Shown: one piece after another, positions 9,546 through 18,066 of the stretch
Layout of the letters: every line of letters starts with the position of its first letter
How positions within the stretch are numbered: position 1 is the first letter of the stretch
Source: Planctomycetaceae bacterium
Lineage (GTDB): Bacteria; Planctomycetota; Planctomycetia; Pirellulales; Pirellulaceae
Direction: 5' to 3'
DNA: 64,000 nt
NCBI GenBank assembly: GCA_027487485.1
Contig: JAIYDN010000101.1
Coordinates: 62,001-126,000 of the forward strand
Notes under the pieces: model-generated
The model's input: the letters and a program-made list of their open reading frames with translations, nothing else
Databases searched by the model: none
Told to the model about the DNA's origin: nothing
Program-made: the position numbers and the translations under genes

Positions 9546-10706
9546 CTAACGTGGGGGCAATTCATTCACTGGCAGCCATTTGCGTTGAGCCCAGCTTTGC
9601 AGCCCTAGTTCTGCAAGTTGTACCCCTTTGGCTCCTTCCCGCAGAGTCCATGGAAACGGTGTGTCCAAGGCAACGTGCTTTAAAAAAGCTTCCCATTGGA
9701 TCTTGAAGGCGTTGTCGTAGGTTGTGCAGTCGGGCACCTCCTGCCAACCGTCAAAGAAGTTGATGGGTTGGTCGATGTCCGGATTCCATGTCGGACGAGG
9801 TGAAGTGCCAATGCTCTGGACCCAACATTTGCGTAGACCAACAATCGCGCTACCATGAGTTCCATCGACTTGCATGGTGAGTAAATCATCGCGTCGAACT
9901 CGGACGGTCCAAGAGCTGTTGAAGTGACAGACAACACCATTTTCGCATTCAAATGTCGCATAGCAGGCATCGTCGCTCGTGCAGTCGTACGATTGACCCT
10001 TCTCGTCGACCCGTTTCGGAATATGAGTGGCACCAAGGCAACTGACGGCTTTCACCTTTCCAAAAAGATCGTCGATCACGTATCGCCAATGGCAAAGCAT
10101 ATCCACGATGATCCCACCACCATCTTCTTTCCGATAATTCCAGGAGGGGCGTTGCGCAGGTTGATCCGCATCTTCGCCGGTAAAAACCCAGTATCCAAAT
10201 TCACCACGAACGCTCAGAATCCGACCAAAGAAACCTTGATCCCGCATCATGCGAAACTTACGAATGCCAGTAAGCCATAGTTTGTCCTGCACAACGCCAT
10301 TCTTGACGCCAGCGTCTTCACAAAGGACGGCAAGCCGAAGCGCCTCGGCGGATTCCACCGCGGTCGGCTTTTCGCAATAGACAGCCTTCTTCGCCTTGAC
10401 CGCTTTTTCTATAAACCCAGCACGTTGTAGTGTCCCCGACGCATCGAAGAAAATTCCATCTTCGGGATTGGCAAGAGCCGCATCCAGGTCGGTGGTAAAT
10501 CGGGTGAAACCAGTTCGTTCCGCCAACATTTTTAACTTGTCGTGATTCCGGCCTGTCAGAATTGGGTCAGGCATCAAAATGCAATCGTCACCGACCTTGA
10601 TCCCACCCTGGTCCCGAATCGCCTTGATCGAACGAATAAGATGCTGATTCGTTCCCATGCGTCCGGTGACGCCATTCATGATGATACCGATACGTTTGGT
10701 TTGCAT
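9546..10706 (-). CDS. Gfo/Idh/MocA-family oxidoreductase
   Basis: NAD(P)-dependent sugar or cyclitol dehydrogenase of 386 residues. The Rossmann start reads RIGIIMNGVTGRMGTNQHL, an altered dinucleotide-binding loop, and the family EKP motif appears as YCEKPTA, with K the expected catalytic lysine. The C-terminal half has the alpha/beta fold characteristic of the family (GGGIIVDMLCHWRYVIDDLF contains the DxxxH-like element). It lacks a Tat signal, unlike many planctomycete paralogues, so it should be cytoplasmic. It sits between an epimerase and the DapA-like gene, which suggests oxidation of a sugar carbon before isomerisation and cleavage. A heptamer tandem repeat occupies its 5' leader. Confidence 0.85.
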   Translation of the reverse strand: MQTKRIGIIMNGVTGRMGTNQHLIRSIKAIRDQGGIKVGDDCILMPDPILTGRNHDKLKMLAERTGFTRFTTDLDAALANPEDGIFFDASGTLQRAGFIEKAVKAKKAVYCEKPTAVESAEALRLAVLCEDAGVKNGVVQDKLWLTGIRKFRMMRDQGFFGRILSVRGEFGYWVFTGEDADQPAQRPSWNYRKEDGGGIIVDMLCHWRYVIDDLFGKVKAVSCLGATHIPKRVDEKGQSYDCTSDDACYATFECENGVVCHFNSSWTVRVRRDDLLTMQVDGTHGSAIVGLRKCWVQSIGTSPRPTWNPDIDQPINFFDGWQEVPDCTTYDNAFKIQWEAFLKHVALDTPFPWTLREGAKGVQLAELGLQSWAQRKWLPVNELPPR

Positions 10707-10712
10707 TGCTGG

Positions 10713-10824
10713 TAAGGTGTAAGGTGTAAGGTGTAAGGTGTAAGGTGTAAGCGGTAAGCGGTAAGGTGTAAGCGGTAAGCGGTAAGCGGTAAGCGGTAAG
10801 GTGTAAGCGGTAAGCGGTAAGGTG
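10713..10824. repeat. Two-letter heptamer tandem repeat (16 units)
   Basis: Sixteen exact 7-bp units in two forms, A = TAAGGTG and B = TAAGCGG, in the order AAAAABBABBBBABBA. Every unit keeps TAAG and only the last three bases switch between GTG and CGG. The array fills most of the 155-bp gap between the epimerase and the Gfo/Idh/MocA gene and is therefore probably transcribed in the 5' leader of the latter. It is unrelated to CRISPR: there are no spacers. It resembles in style the heptanucleotide short tandem repeats of cyanobacteria. Confidence 0.95.
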
Positions 10825-10829
10825 TTTGG

Positions 10830-10856
10830 CTTATACCTTACACCTTATACCTTAAG
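10830..10856. repeat. Inverted copy of the heptamer repeat; stem partner of the array
   Basis: On the minus strand this 27-bp segment reads as TAAGGTA, TAAGGTG, TAAGGTA, TAAG, that is, about 3.5 units of the neighbouring array in opposite orientation. Five bases separate it from the array. RNA from either strand could fold this arm against any of several array units, forming a long hairpin with slippage in the register. It lies just after the epimerase stop codon on the minus strand. Confidence 0.8.
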
Positions 10857-10861
10857 TCTTT

Positions 10862-11689
10862 TCATCCAAAATGATCGATATAGCTTGCTTGGATTCTTTT
10901 TAGAAATTCTCGTTGGTCGAGAGCCCACCATTGGTTCGAAAAGATTTCGACTTCGCGGAAGCCAGTGAAACCAGCTTGTTCCATCCACTGATTGATTTGT
11001 TGGATGGGGATGCACCCTTCTCCCATAAGACCTCGGTCGTTCAATAGGTCGGTGGTGGGTGTCTTCCAATCGCAAATGTGAAATGCCGTCAGCCGATCAG
11101 CGCGGCCGGCGATGGCGATTTGTTCTTGGAGATCGGGATCCCACCAAACGTGATACACGTCGAGCGCAATGCCTAGATGCGATGGTGAGCCCAGTGCATC
11201 GCAAATCGCATTTGCCTGCTTCATCGTGTTGACAGCGCTTCGATCATCGCAGTACATCGGATGCAGAGGTTCGATGGCAAGTTTCACGCCCGCTTGCTGT
11301 GCAACCGGCAACACTGCCGCAATTCCATCGGCGATTTGCTTTCTTGACTCTTGCAGGCTTTGGCCTGGTACAGCACCACACACAAGAACGACAACCGGGG
11401 CACCGATTGTCTGGGCTTGTTCAATGGCTAATCGATTGTCGTCGATGGCAGCTTGACGTGCTGTTTGGGACAGAGCTGGAAAAAATCCTCCACGACAAAG
11501 GCTGACCACCTGGAGTCCGGCATCGATCGCTTGACGTTGGACGTCTGCAAGCACGCGTCCTTCTAGAGTCTGTCTCCAAATCGAAATGCCCGAGACTCCC
11601 TGTTTGGGATACTCTGCGAAACATTCGTCCAGGCTCCATGGCTTCGTGGTGGCGGTATGAACGCAAAGTCGATTCGATGGAGGGGGCAT
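10862..11689 (-). CDS. Sugar phosphate isomerase/epimerase family protein
   Basis: 275-residue TIM-barrel protein of the xylose isomerase-like AP endonuclease 2 superfamily, without an export signal. Acidic and histidine metal ligands are recognisable in LAIEPLHPMY, LGIALDVYHVWWDP and FHICDWKTP, and a late FREVEIFSNQWW strand supplies another Glu. This is the first gene of a probable three-gene minus-strand operon with a Gfo/Idh/MocA oxidoreductase and a DapA-like protein. Such combinations usually act on keto-sugars or inositols, but the specific substrate cannot be read. The N-terminal MPPPSNRLCVHT is a normal start for the fold. Confidence 0.85.
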   Translation of the reverse strand: MPPPSNRLCVHTATTKPWSLDECFAEYPKQGVSGISIWRQTLEGRVLADVQRQAIDAGLQVVSLCRGGFFPALSQTARQAAIDDNRLAIEQAQTIGAPVVVLVCGAVPGQSLQESRKQIADGIAAVLPVAQQAGVKLAIEPLHPMYCDDRSAVNTMKQANAICDALGSPSHLGIALDVYHVWWDPDLQEQIAIAGRADRLTAFHICDWKTPTTDLLNDRGLMGEGCIPIQQINQWMEQAGFTGFREVEIFSNQWWALDQREFLKRIQASYIDHFG

Positions 11690-11753
11690 ACGATGGAAAA
11701 GTAATGTTGGATTGCAGATAACTTGCTGGTTGCTACGGCCTTAGGCCAGTAGC

Positions 11754-13517
11754 CTATGGAGTCCACTGATTCATTCTCGACTCAAGAATATTGAGTGGCA
11801 TACCGCCGTTCTTGAGGATCTCGTCATGGAAATGGGGAAGTGAAAATTGTTTGTCGAGTCGCTTTTCGCATTTTCCGCGAAGCTCACTAATTTTGAGTTG
11901 TCCGATTTTGTAAGATAATGCTTGAGCGGTGTAGGCCATATAACGCTCGACTTCTGCGATTGCCCCTTCTTCGCTGATGGGTTCGTTAGCCATCATGTAC
12001 TCGATCGCTTGCTCGCGAGTCCAACCCTTCCAGTGCATCCCTACGTCGACAACAAGTCGAATCGCGCGGTGCATTTCATCACCGAGTGCACCAATACGTT
12101 GCTGAGGATCCGAATAAAGCCCAAGTTCCTTACCGATCGACTCGCAGTAGAGTGCCCATCCTTCACCGTAGGCACCGTACCAGAGGAACCTTGCGAATTT
12201 GGGGAGCTGCTCGTTCTCTTGTTGTAAAGAAATCTGATAGTGATGGCCCGGAATTGCTTCGTGCAAAAATAAGGATTCCATGCCACTTGTAATGTTGAAT
12301 TGCGTCGCATCAGGGATGGGGGTGTAGAAGATTCCTGGTCGCGATCCATCTTCGGTCCCTGGCATGTATTCAGCGCTAGCGGTGGCTTCGCGGAACGCTT
12401 CGGTGCGCCGGATTTCGAAGCGAGTTTTCGGGCGGTTAAGGAAGGCCTTTTCCAATTGAGGTTCTAATTTCGTCTGAATCGACGTGAAAAAAGCGATGAC
12501 TTCCCATGGGGTTTTGAAGGGTTTGTATTTCGGGTCCGTTCGCAGATGTTCAAAGAACTTTTGAAGCGTACCGTTAAACCCCATGACTTGCTTGATCGAT
12601 TCCATTTCATTGCGGATGCGAGCTACTTCCTTTTCGCCAATTTCAAAAATCGTGTCAGGAGACAAATCGGTCGTGGTCCATCGTCGAACCCAATACTGGT
12701 ATTGCTCGCGTCCACCCTGTAGTTCCGATATGCCGGTAGATGCTCTGGCCTTCGGTAGATATTCCTCTCGAAGAAATTCGCCCATGGCCCGGTACGATGG
12801 GACAATCTTTTCAAGGATGGCAGCCTTGTAGGTCAACGTTAATCGCTTTTGTTCTTCCGCCGAGAATCTTTCCGGCATGGATTTGATCGGACCATAAAAC
12901 AAGTTCTGCTCAACATCTTCCGTGACAATCGATGGGTCAAACATCTGCTTGATCATCTTCTCCACTAGAATCTTCGGAAGAACATAATTGTCTCGCATGC
13001 CGTCTCGAAATCGTTCGATGGCGGTGCGCGACCAAACAGCGAATGAGTCCACTCGTTTGAGCCAATCTTCGTAATCCTTGACGGTTTTGAAGGGATGTGA
13101 TCCGGAACCGCTGCCCATCTGTCCGAAAAGAAGGGGCAGACCATCAAACTGATGAAAGGGGATTCTATCGAAATCAAATTGAAGGCCTTCCAGTCGCATC
13201 TTCAATTCGTACTCTAAAATGTCCGCAGCCAAACGCTGTGATGGATTTGCTTGGGTGCGGTCTGTTGCCCGTAGTCGTTCCAAGAACTGCTTGTAGAACT
13301 GGGCCTCTTTGGCGGCGAAGCCCGGATCGATATCGATGGGGAGCAAATCGTTGTATCGCGAGTCCCCGAAGGCGGTTGCTTCCAGTGGAAACATAATCAA
13401 AAACTGTTCGTGATAATCGTCAAAGAGTTGACGAAGAGCGATGTCTGGTTGTTGTCCCAGCCCAGCCCGTGCCAAGCAAGCCAATGTGACGCAAGCAATA
13501 AGAACCGATCGAATCAT
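11754..13517 (-). CDS. Secreted DUF885 metallopeptidase-like protein
   Basis: 587-residue exported protein of the DUF885 family, which is related to zinc carboxypeptidase-like and M32-type gluzincins. The signature HEAIPGHH (HExxxGHH-type) is present after FLHE, followed by an Arg/Tyr-rich substrate region. The ATG at 13517 begins MIRSVLIACVTLACLARAG, a clear signal peptide with cleavage near GLGQ; an in-frame upstream ATG at 13616 would add 33 residues without purpose. The mature protein probably cleaves peptides in the periplasm or outside. The gene stands alone between the epimerase and hemC on the same strand. Confidence 0.85.
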   Translation of the reverse strand: MIRSVLIACVTLACLARAGLGQQPDIALRQLFDDYHEQFLIMFPLEATAFGDSRYNDLLPIDIDPGFAAKEAQFYKQFLERLRATDRTQANPSQRLAADILEYELKMRLEGLQFDFDRIPFHQFDGLPLLFGQMGSGSGSHPFKTVKDYEDWLKRVDSFAVWSRTAIERFRDGMRDNYVLPKILVEKMIKQMFDPSIVTEDVEQNLFYGPIKSMPERFSAEEQKRLTLTYKAAILEKIVPSYRAMGEFLREEYLPKARASTGISELQGGREQYQYWVRRWTTTDLSPDTIFEIGEKEVARIRNEMESIKQVMGFNGTLQKFFEHLRTDPKYKPFKTPWEVIAFFTSIQTKLEPQLEKAFLNRPKTRFEIRRTEAFREATASAEYMPGTEDGSRPGIFYTPIPDATQFNITSGMESLFLHEAIPGHHYQISLQQENEQLPKFARFLWYGAYGEGWALYCESIGKELGLYSDPQQRIGALGDEMHRAIRLVVDVGMHWKGWTREQAIEYMMANEPISEEGAIAEVERYMAYTAQALSYKIGQLKISELRGKCEKRLDKQFSLPHFHDEILKNGGMPLNILESRMNQWTP

Positions 13518-13668
13518 GGAGACCCCAGCTAAGGACGCAACAGCGTTAACAAAAGAAAAAAGAAGTTGTCGATAGAGGATGGTGGTAGTGGTACACCACA
13601 ACCATCCAGGTTGCAAGGCACTTCAGGCAGAACGCATATGTCCAACCGAAGTTTCAGGATTCAGGCAA

Positions 13669-14628
13669 TCATGTGCTGGGTTTTCTTGAGCGATCGATCA
13701 AGAGACCGGCCCCCTTCTCGGTAAGGTCTTTGGCAGCGGCTTCGCCAAGTTTCTCTGCAAGCAGAAAAAGGGCGCTGTAATCCGACGATTTGGAATCCGA
13801 AGCGGGATGGATCGGAAGCTGTTGTTGGGTGGCGATCATTTCTTGGCCATCCATCGAAAAAACTCGAGCTTCGATTTGAATGAAATGTTCGGTGACGGAA
13901 GTATGGGCTGCGAGCGGGGCAAGGCAACCGGCTCGCATGCTACGGAGCAGTCCGCGTTCCGCAATCACTGCAGCGTGTGTTGTAGGATGGTCCAAGGCGG
14001 AAACTGCAAGAATGGTTTGTTCGTCGTCCGCACGTGTCTCAAGACCTAGGGCTGCCTGTCCAACCGCTGGAAGCATTTGTGCGAAAGTCAGTTTTTCCGA
14101 GATGCGAGAGGCCAGCCCCAATCGATGGAGACCAGCGTAGGCCAGCAAGATTGCTCCGTATTGCCCCTCGTCAAGCTTTCTTAGGCGCGTGTCTACGTTC
14201 CCGCGAATATCTAAAATAATCAAGTCAGGACGCAGGTGCAGCAGTTGGGCTTTTCGCCGGGGGGATCCGGTGCCAACAATCGTCCCTGCAGGTAAATCCG
14301 CGAGAGCTTGTCCGTCGGAAATCAGGCAATCAGACGCATCTTCACGGGGGGGGACAGCGCTTAACCGAAGTTCAGGAATTACTTCGGTAGGTAAATCCTT
14401 GAGGCTATGCACTGCCAAATCGCAGCGATTTTCCAGGAGCGCGCGTTGAATCTCTTTGGTAAAAACCCCTTGGCCTCCAGATTGACCAAGTGGGGTGATC
14501 GACACATCCCCGCTGGTTGTTATTTTGACCAATTCGACCTGATGTCCTAAATTCGTCAATTCGCTCTTAATGTACTCCGCTTGCCAAAGAGCGAGCGGGC
14601 TTTGGCGAGTACCAAGGCGAATCAGCAT
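13669..14628 (-). CDS. hemC: Porphobilinogen deaminase (hydroxymethylbilane synthase)
   Basis: Cytoplasmic enzyme that joins four porphobilinogens into hydroxymethylbilane in heme synthesis. From the ATG at 14628 the protein has 319 residues, normal for the family. Motifs: TRQSPLALWQ (7-16), HSLKDLPT (74-81), GTGSPRRKAQL (119-129), RGNVDTRLRKL (142-152), and the dipyrromethane-attaching C235 in RAGCLAPLAAH. The frame stays open for 221 further codons upstream, but that extension has no family similarity and runs through the divergent spacer, so the ATG at 14628 is the start. Heme supply fits an organism with many c-type cytochrome-like proteins. It is divergent from cdsA. Confidence 0.96.
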   Translation of the reverse strand: MLIRLGTRQSPLALWQAEYIKSELTNLGHQVELVKITTSGDVSITPLGQSGGQGVFTKEIQRALLENRCDLAVHSLKDLPTEVIPELRLSAVPPREDASDCLISDGQALADLPAGTIVGTGSPRRKAQLLHLRPDLIILDIRGNVDTRLRKLDEGQYGAILLAYAGLHRLGLASRISEKLTFAQMLPAVGQAALGLETRADDEQTILAVSALDHPTTHAAVIAERGLLRSMRAGCLAPLAAHTSVTEHFIQIEARVFSMDGQEMIATQQQLPIHPASDSKSSDYSALFLLAEKLGEAAAKDLTEKGAGLLIDRSRKPST

Positions 14629-14769
14629 TTCCAATCCAATCGAAAACAGCGGGGGAAAACAGTGGTTAAACGGGGTAGTCCTCGAAAAACCGGCATCAAG
14701 CGATCTCGGCAAGCCAAGAAATCGTGATAATATAGCAACGAAGCTCAAAACACAGTCCCAGTTGGTACG

Positions 14770-16002
14770 ATGCAATTCCCACAATTTATTCTCGCACAAG
14801 TTGAACAAAGCCTGGGGCAGCCCCCATCCGGCACCAGCGTACCGACCGAATCGGCTAGCGTACCGACCGAACTGAACGGTGCCGGCCCCTCTCCTGAAGT
14901 GCTGGCGTCCGACGTGTTGGCCCCGGAAGTGCTCGAGCAATCCGGTGCGGCACTCCTTCAAGCGGGCAACTCTGCTATGGAGGCAAGTCAGGCCATCATC
15001 GCCCGTGATTCGCTCAACTTGAACACCCTGATATTGGGAAGTGGGGTTTTGGTTCTTCTTGGAATAGCGTCCTCGGTTGCTCATTATTTGACAAGACAAC
15101 CAAGCCCATCGATCAATCCTGCTTTGGTTCAGCGGTTTGTTCTTCGATTGTGGTCGTGGTGGCTGATGTTTGCGATTTTGATCGCTGGACTGTTTTTGCA
15201 ACGAATCGGAACGATCGTTCTTTTTGGCTTGGTTTCCTTCTGGGCGTTTCGTGAGTTCATTACGATGACGCCAACGCGTCGCGGTGACCACCGAGCTCTA
15301 TTCTGGAGCCTAGTTGTTTTTACGCCGCTTCAATACGTTTTGATCTGGCTGTCCGAATCGGGGTTAAAAGATCGTAACGGGAATTTGATTGATTTCTATG
15401 CGATCTACAGCATCATGATTCCAGTGTATGCGTCCCTATTTATTCCTGCGCGGATTGCCATGGCGGGGGATCATAAACGATTTTTGGAACGATCCGCTCA
15501 AATACAAGCTGGGTTGTTGATTTGCGTTTACTGCTTGTCTTTTGCCCCAGCTTTGTTGGACTTGAAATTGAAGCTGGAGAACGGCACTCCTTGGAATGGT
15601 AGTAACGCGGGCTTGTTGTTCTTCTTTGTTTTGATGTCGCAAATATCCGACGTGTTTCAATGGGCATGGAGCCGAATTGGAAGCAAGCGTGTCATTGCCA
15701 AAGATGTCAGCAGTTCCAGAACTTGGGATGGCTTCGTGGTTGGCTCTTTATCGACTGGGATTGTAGGTGCACTGCTGTATTGGGTGACTCCATTTTCGCC
15801 ATGGGTTGCAGCTTTCATGAGTATCGTCGTGGCCGGCATGGGTTTCGCAGGCGGAATGACGATGAGTGCCATTAAACGAGATCGGGGAGTTCACGATTAT
15901 GGAACTCTGGTGATGGGGCATGCGGGCGTTTTGGATCGAATCGATACGCTGTGTTTTTCTGCCCCTATCTTCTATCATTTGACGCGATTCTTTTTCACGT
16001 AA
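14770..16002 (+). CDS. cdsA: Phosphatidate cytidylyltransferase (CdsA family)
   Basis: Integral membrane enzyme making CDP-diacylglycerol from phosphatidate and CTP, the branch point of phospholipid synthesis. The 410-residue protein has a long hydrophilic, low-complexity N-terminus (about 1-90, with a duplicated SVPTE) and then about eight membrane segments. The C-terminal signature is recognisable but divergent: SAIKRDRGVHDYGTLVMGHA then GVLDRID, where the usual form is SxxKRxxxxKDxxxxxPGHGGxxDRxD. The acidic residues are kept, while KD is HD and PGHGG is MGHAG. It could be an active divergent enzyme or a relative with altered substrate. It is divergent from hemC. Confidence 0.85.
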   Translation: MQFPQFILAQVEQSLGQPPSGTSVPTESASVPTELNGAGPSPEVLASDVLAPEVLEQSGAALLQAGNSAMEASQAIIARDSLNLNTLILGSGVLVLLGIASSVAHYLTRQPSPSINPALVQRFVLRLWSWWLMFAILIAGLFLQRIGTIVLFGLVSFWAFREFITMTPTRRGDHRALFWSLVVFTPLQYVLIWLSESGLKDRNGNLIDFYAIYSIMIPVYASLFIPARIAMAGDHKRFLERSAQIQAGLLICVYCLSFAPALLDLKLKLENGTPWNGSNAGLLFFFVLMSQISDVFQWAWSRIGSKRVIAKDVSSSRTWDGFVVGSLSTGIVGALLYWVTPFSPWVAAFMSIVVAGMGFAGGMTMSAIKRDRGVHDYGTLVMGHAGVLDRIDTLCFSAPIFYHLTRFFFT

Positions 16003-16012
16003 ATCGCTTGAT

Positions 16013-17215
16013 TTAAAGTCGGCCCAAGCGATCCAGCGCCTCGTCCGCCCAGGGGCTTTGAGGCGATAGTTGCAAGAACCGAATCCAGTGTTTGGCCGCT
16101 TCCTGTTCCGAACCGTTTTCATCCAAGCATCTTGCTAGGTGGTAATGAACGTCCGGATAATGATCGTCGCGAGCGAGTGCACCTTGAAAAGCGGCGATTG
16201 CCAGCTCGTTCTGTCCAGTTTCTGCCAAAACGCACCCAAGGTTGACACGTGCTTCAATAAAGTCTTCGTCCAATTCAAGAGCGCAATAATACCGCTCGCG
16301 AGCGCCCGAGCAATCACCGCTACGATAGAGCACTTCAGCCAGTTGGAAACAGACTTCCGATGTCATTCCAAATCGAGCGAGAATAACTCGGTACCATTCG
16401 ATAGCCTGTTCCAAGTGCCCTGCATCTTCGAACTCTTCGGCCATCTGAAGCAAATGATCTTTTGACAGGAGCGAGGCATCGACCATCCCAACATCGTCGA
16501 TGGTCTTCCCTGAAGCCATGACGCCAAATGGGACAATAGAGGGTTGGTCTTCTTGGTTTGTTGGATCCAAATCGAAATCCAGATGAAGTTGTCCGCTGGC
16601 GCTGATCAAACAACCTTCTTGCCGAAGTAGCAATCGCCTACCGTCAATAACCAGATCCAGTTCCGTGAGCGATCGGTTTTCGACTCTGGAACCAAATTCG
16701 GTCAATTGCCGTTTGATGTCGGCGGGTTTCGCGCCGCGAGCAATCCACTCCGATAACTGCTTTGCATTTTGGACTTCGACAAAATCAAAATAAGGAAGCC
16801 GATGTGCAACTTTGGAGGACTTCAAAAGACCCATTCGAAACCAGCGTCGAATGTTTCGCACGGGTGTCTTGATCAAGCCTGCCAGCATGGCCGGCGTGTA
16901 CAACTGACTTCCGTGAGAATCATCAACCACACCCAGCATGGACCACAGTTCATGTTCGTGGATCAAGGTGGTTCGGCCTTCCCGAAGCCCAGAACGTATC
17001 GACTCGCTTAAGAAGCTAGTCAGGTCTTCAGCCGGTAGCTGTTCCGCGCCAATGATGACCATGTTGACTTCGCCATCGGGCCGCTCCATGGGAAAGCCAC
17101 CTTGGTCGCGAACCAATTGCATTGTCTCTTTGCGAGAGAGGGCTCCAAGCTTACCAACGAAAACGACTCGTTTGCCATGGAAAACGAGGCTTGAATCTGA
17201 CGCGGGTCCGTTCAT
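16013..17215 (-). CDS. BRCT + MerR-like HTH + TPR protein
   Basis: 400-residue soluble protein with an unusual order of parts. Residues about 9-95 look like a BRCT domain (GKRVVFVGKLGALSRKE, then a Gly-rich turn and VNMVIIGAE), as in DNA ligase LigA. Residues about 105-175 resemble a MerR-type winged helix (YTPAMLAGLIKTPVRNIRRW, then GLLKSSKV and a FDFVEVQNAK strand). Residues about 260-400 form TPR-like helices (HLEQAIEWYRVIL; NLGCVLAETGQNELAIAAFQ). BRCT and HTH suggest a nucleic-acid-linked or replication/repair scaffold. The start ATG overlaps the surE stop as ATGA, so the two are translationally coupled. No catalytic residues are recognised. Confidence 0.7.
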   Translation of the reverse strand: MNGPASDSSLVFHGKRVVFVGKLGALSRKETMQLVRDQGGFPMERPDGEVNMVIIGAEQLPAEDLTSFLSESIRSGLREGRTTLIHEHELWSMLGVVDDSHGSQLYTPAMLAGLIKTPVRNIRRWFRMGLLKSSKVAHRLPYFDFVEVQNAKQLSEWIARGAKPADIKRQLTEFGSRVENRSLTELDLVIDGRRLLLRQEGCLISASGQLHLDFDLDPTNQEDQPSIVPFGVMASGKTIDDVGMVDASLLSKDHLLQMAEEFEDAGHLEQAIEWYRVILARFGMTSEVCFQLAEVLYRSGDCSGARERYYCALELDEDFIEARVNLGCVLAETGQNELAIAAFQGALARDDHYPDVHYHLARCLDENGSEQEAAKHWIRFLQLSPQSPWADEALDRLGRL

Positions 17216-18006
17216 GCCTGCCCGTTGGATTCATTGGCGTTCAAATTCCAGCTAGGCATCCCTGCAAGCACATTCTGCTTGGTCATGTTGAATTGAAGTG
17301 GCGTAATTGTAATAAAGCCAGCTGCCAAAGCGTTCAAGTCCGTTTCATGGTCGGTAGGCTTCGGTGGTGGATCATTCGTCGACCAATAGTAGTTTCGTCC
17401 TTTAGGATCCTGACGTTTGATGTAGTGATCACCATATCGCTCGACCCCCATGGGCACACAATGAACTTCAGGAGATTTGCCGGCACGGAAGGCCAATGTT
17501 GCTGCAGTTGGTATATTGATGTTGAAGAGCTCCGCTTCCGAGTGCGACTGAGCCACGATCTGACGGATCAGTCGAACAGCCAGTTCGGCAGCAGCATCAA
17601 AGTCAGCGTGTGGGTCATGTTCCAGCGAGACTGCGATACTCGGGATGCGAAAGAAAGCACCTTCAATGGCGGCCGCAACGGTTCCTGAGTAAAGGACGTT
17701 GATTCCCGCGTTCAAGCCGCCATTGATTCCGCTTACGATAAGATCGATGGGTTTGGGGGTAAGTTCTGCGATCCCTAGCTTTACGCAGTCTGCCGGAGAG
17801 CCTTCCACGGCCCACCCGTGAAAGGTATCCCCTTCGTAGATCTCTTTGCAAGTTAGAGGTGTCAAATAAGTGATCGAGTGTCCGACGCCGCTTTGTTCCG
17901 TGGCAGGAGCGACAACAAGCACGTTGCCAAGCTGACACAGGGCCTTTCGCATGGCGCGAAGACCCGGCGCATAAATTCCATCATCGTTTGCAAGTAAGAT
18001 ATTCAA
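17212..18006 (-). CDS. surE: 5'/3'-nucleotidase SurE
   Basis: Cytoplasmic metal-dependent phosphatase acting on nucleoside monophosphates and polyphosphate, linked to stationary-phase survival. The 264-residue protein begins with the diagnostic MNILLANDDGIYAPGL, giving the D8-D9 metal ligands, followed by VVAPATEQSGVGHSIT with the conserved Ser, and ISGINGGLNAGINVLYSGT with the conserved Asn/Gly loop. All three SurE signatures are therefore intact. It lies between waaA (60 bp upstream on the same strand) and the BRCT/HTH/TPR gene, with which it overlaps by 4 bp. Confidence 0.95.
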   Translation of the reverse strand: MNILLANDDGIYAPGLRAMRKALCQLGNVLVVAPATEQSGVGHSITYLTPLTCKEIYEGDTFHGWAVEGSPADCVKLGIAELTPKPIDLIVSGINGGLNAGINVLYSGTVAAAIEGAFFRIPSIAVSLEHDPHADFDAAAELAVRLIRQIVAQSHSEAELFNINIPTAATLAFRAGKSPEVHCVPMGVERYGDHYIKRQDPKGRNYYWSTNDPPPKPTDHETDLNALAAGFITITPLQFNMTKQNVLAGMPSWNLNANESNGQA

Positions 18007-18066
18007 TTCGTGGCTGCCTGTAATGCGGGGGCGTTATCGGATCAAGATCAAGATTGGAAAGGATGA

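Noticed and set aside
10713..10856. Possible CRISPR array
   Set aside because: Units are 7 bp and contiguous without spacers, so it is a simple tandem repeat.
14629..15291. N-terminal extension of hemC by 221 codons
   Set aside because: The extension has no similarity to the enzyme, runs antisense to cdsA and crosses the divergent promoter region; hemC starts at 14628.
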